Shown here: positions 6,680-7,206 of the stretch, piece after piece
Layout: every line of letters starts with the position of its first letter
Numbering within the stretch: the first letter of the stretch is position 1
From: Methanobrevibacter_A sp964547125
GTDB taxonomy: Archaea > Methanobacteriota > Methanobacteria > Methanobacteriales > Methanobacteriaceae
Direction of reading: 5' to 3'
Length of the DNA stretch: 7,206 nt
NCBI GenBank assembly: GCA_964547125.1
Contig: CAZJLS010000077.1
Coordinates: forward strand, 1-7,206
The notes under the pieces: generated by a model
The model's database searches: none
Told to the model about the DNA's origin: nothing
What the model saw: only the letters and a program-made list of their open reading frames with translations
Position numbers and translations under genes: made by a program

Positions 6680-7015
6680 ATATGTGTATTAGTTTTAAGT
6701 TTAAAAAATGAATATTTTTTTTTAGAAAAACAAATAAACGCAATCCCAACTTTGTATACTTACAAGTTAAAACAAATATCAATCCTAATAGAGACAGTAG
6801 GTGATGATATAACACCAAATTCTGATGGTTGGTACTTATCTAAAAACAATAAGAATGTTATTCACTAGGAAACTAATTATTAGTGTGGTTCTAATGCAGT
6901 TCAACTTGTATGGTATAGTTTAAGTGGGGGTTGGATTGAATATAGAGGCTTTAAAACAATGACTAACTATATAAATGGAATAAACCAAAAAAGTATAGCT
7001 CAAATATCTGTTTAG
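6680..7015 (+). pseudogene. Decayed frame with two in-frame TAG codons
   Basis: One frame runs from about 6680 to TAG 7013-7015, broken only by TAG near 6866 and TAG near 6881. Both halves look protein-like and share the frame: KQISILIETVGDDITPNSDG then WYLSKNNKNVIH, and after the two stops CGSNAVQLVWYSLSGG, WIEYRGFKTM and TNYINGINQKSIAQISV. No start codon with a ribosome binding site is found, and upstream of about 6725 the sequence is low in information. The piece around the stops (IH, stop, ETNY, stop, CGSNAV) faintly recalls the Q...CG start of C39-like papain-fold peptidases. If so, the missing catalytic His/Asp part makes it a fragment. That family link is weak. It is best read as a degraded gene ending at the hairpin terminator. 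Confidence 0.4.
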
Positions 7016-7034
7016 ATAAACTATACTTTTTTTT
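6987..7034. terminator. Bidirectional hairpin terminator
   Basis: A perfect 12-base inverted repeat, AAAAAAGTATAG (6987-6998) and CTATACTTTTTT (7021-7032), continues into further T to 7034. Inside it, TATCT (7005-7009) and AGATA (7014-7018) can pair around a GTTT loop. Read rightward the stem ends in a T run; read leftward it also ends in a T run, the complement of the A run. It sits exactly between the + strand decayed frame, whose stop at 7013 is in the loop region, and the converging - strand gene, whose stop is at 7033-7035. Confidence 0.7.
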
Positions 7035-7206
7035 ATTCTTTTCTTGTAATTTTACTTGTTCTGTCTATTAAACTGAAAATAATTAATGTAAGTACAATAC
7101 TTACCAACCACCAATTAAGTCCATTTAAACCTAAATAATTACTTATTATTGTTGCAAGTATCCATGAACCAGCAAATAATATAATTAAAAATGTATAGAA
7201 TACTAT
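7033..7206 (-). CDS. C-terminal end of a small membrane protein (partial)
   Basis: On the - strand, 57 codons are open from the window edge to TAA at 7033-7035; the start lies beyond 7206. The peptide has two hydrophobic segments, FLIILFAGSWILATIIS and WWLVSIVLTLIIFSLI, joined by a short loop (NYLGLNGLN), and ends in a basic tail (DRTSKITRKE) that should face the cytoplasm. It is clearly a membrane protein end. I do not recognise the family. It converges on the decayed + strand frame and shares the hairpin terminator at 6987-7034. Confidence 0.65.
   Translation of the reverse strand: MVFYTFLIILFAGSWILATIISNYLGLNGLNWWLVSIVLTLIIFSLIDRTSKITRKE

Noticed and set aside
6866..6883. Two TAG codons as pyrrolysine
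   Set aside because: Pyrrolysine is known from Methanosarcinales, Methanomassiliicoccales and some bacteria, mostly in methylamine methyltransferases. Two TAGs 15 bases apart in a frame without a start fit decay better.

Overview
The window is very AT-rich. It has archaeal signals: GGTGAT-type ribosome binding sites matching an archaeal 16S 3' end, T-run terminators without stems, and AT-only TATA-like boxes. It also encodes a secreted, Asn/Thr-rich beta-helix plus Ig-like 'adhesin-like' protein. Together these point to a gut member of the Methanobacteriales, most likely Methanosphaera (or Methanobrevibacter). The genus is inferred from composition and the adhesin style; no marker gene is present.

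Layout, left to right on the + strand: (1) 32-283, a small ribbon-helix-helix-like antitoxin-type protein with no toxin directly downstream. (2) 284-564, a spacer with a T-run terminator and a TATA-like promoter. (3) 565-2292, a secreted adhesin-like protein with a signal peptide, about six beta-helix rungs and two or three Ig-like domains. (4) 2293-2514, a T-run terminator followed by a decayed C-terminal fragment (2369-2461) related to the intact DUF5655 gene further right. (5) 2515-3765, a nucleotidyltransferase-fold RNA (or polynucleotide) ligase with visible motifs I, III, IV and V. (6) 3829-4728, a two-domain protein: an N-terminal PD-(D/E)XK-like domain that seems to have lost its catalytic residues, and a C-terminal DUF5655 domain. 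(7) 4721-4882, a small frame overlapping the DUF5655 gene end, with a membrane-type N-terminus and an in-frame TGA. (8) 4886-6550, a 554-residue protein with an N-terminal DUF6398-like/HTH region and a central SAP motif. (9) 6551-7015, non-coding sequence and a decayed frame with two TAG codons. (10) 6987-7034, a hairpin with an A-run on one side and a T-run on the other, suited to ending transcription from both directions. (11) 7033-7206 on the - strand, the C-terminal end of a small membrane protein running off the window.

The part most likely to be an undescribed system is 2515-6550: ligase, dead nuclease-like DUF5655 protein, small membrane-type peptide and SAP/DUF6398 protein, all co-oriented. 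Gaps are 63 bases, an 8-base overlap and 3 bases. Whether they work together is inference. The area is a mosaic of two codon styles and holds at least two, probably three, decayed or interrupted frames, as expected of an accessory island under turnover.
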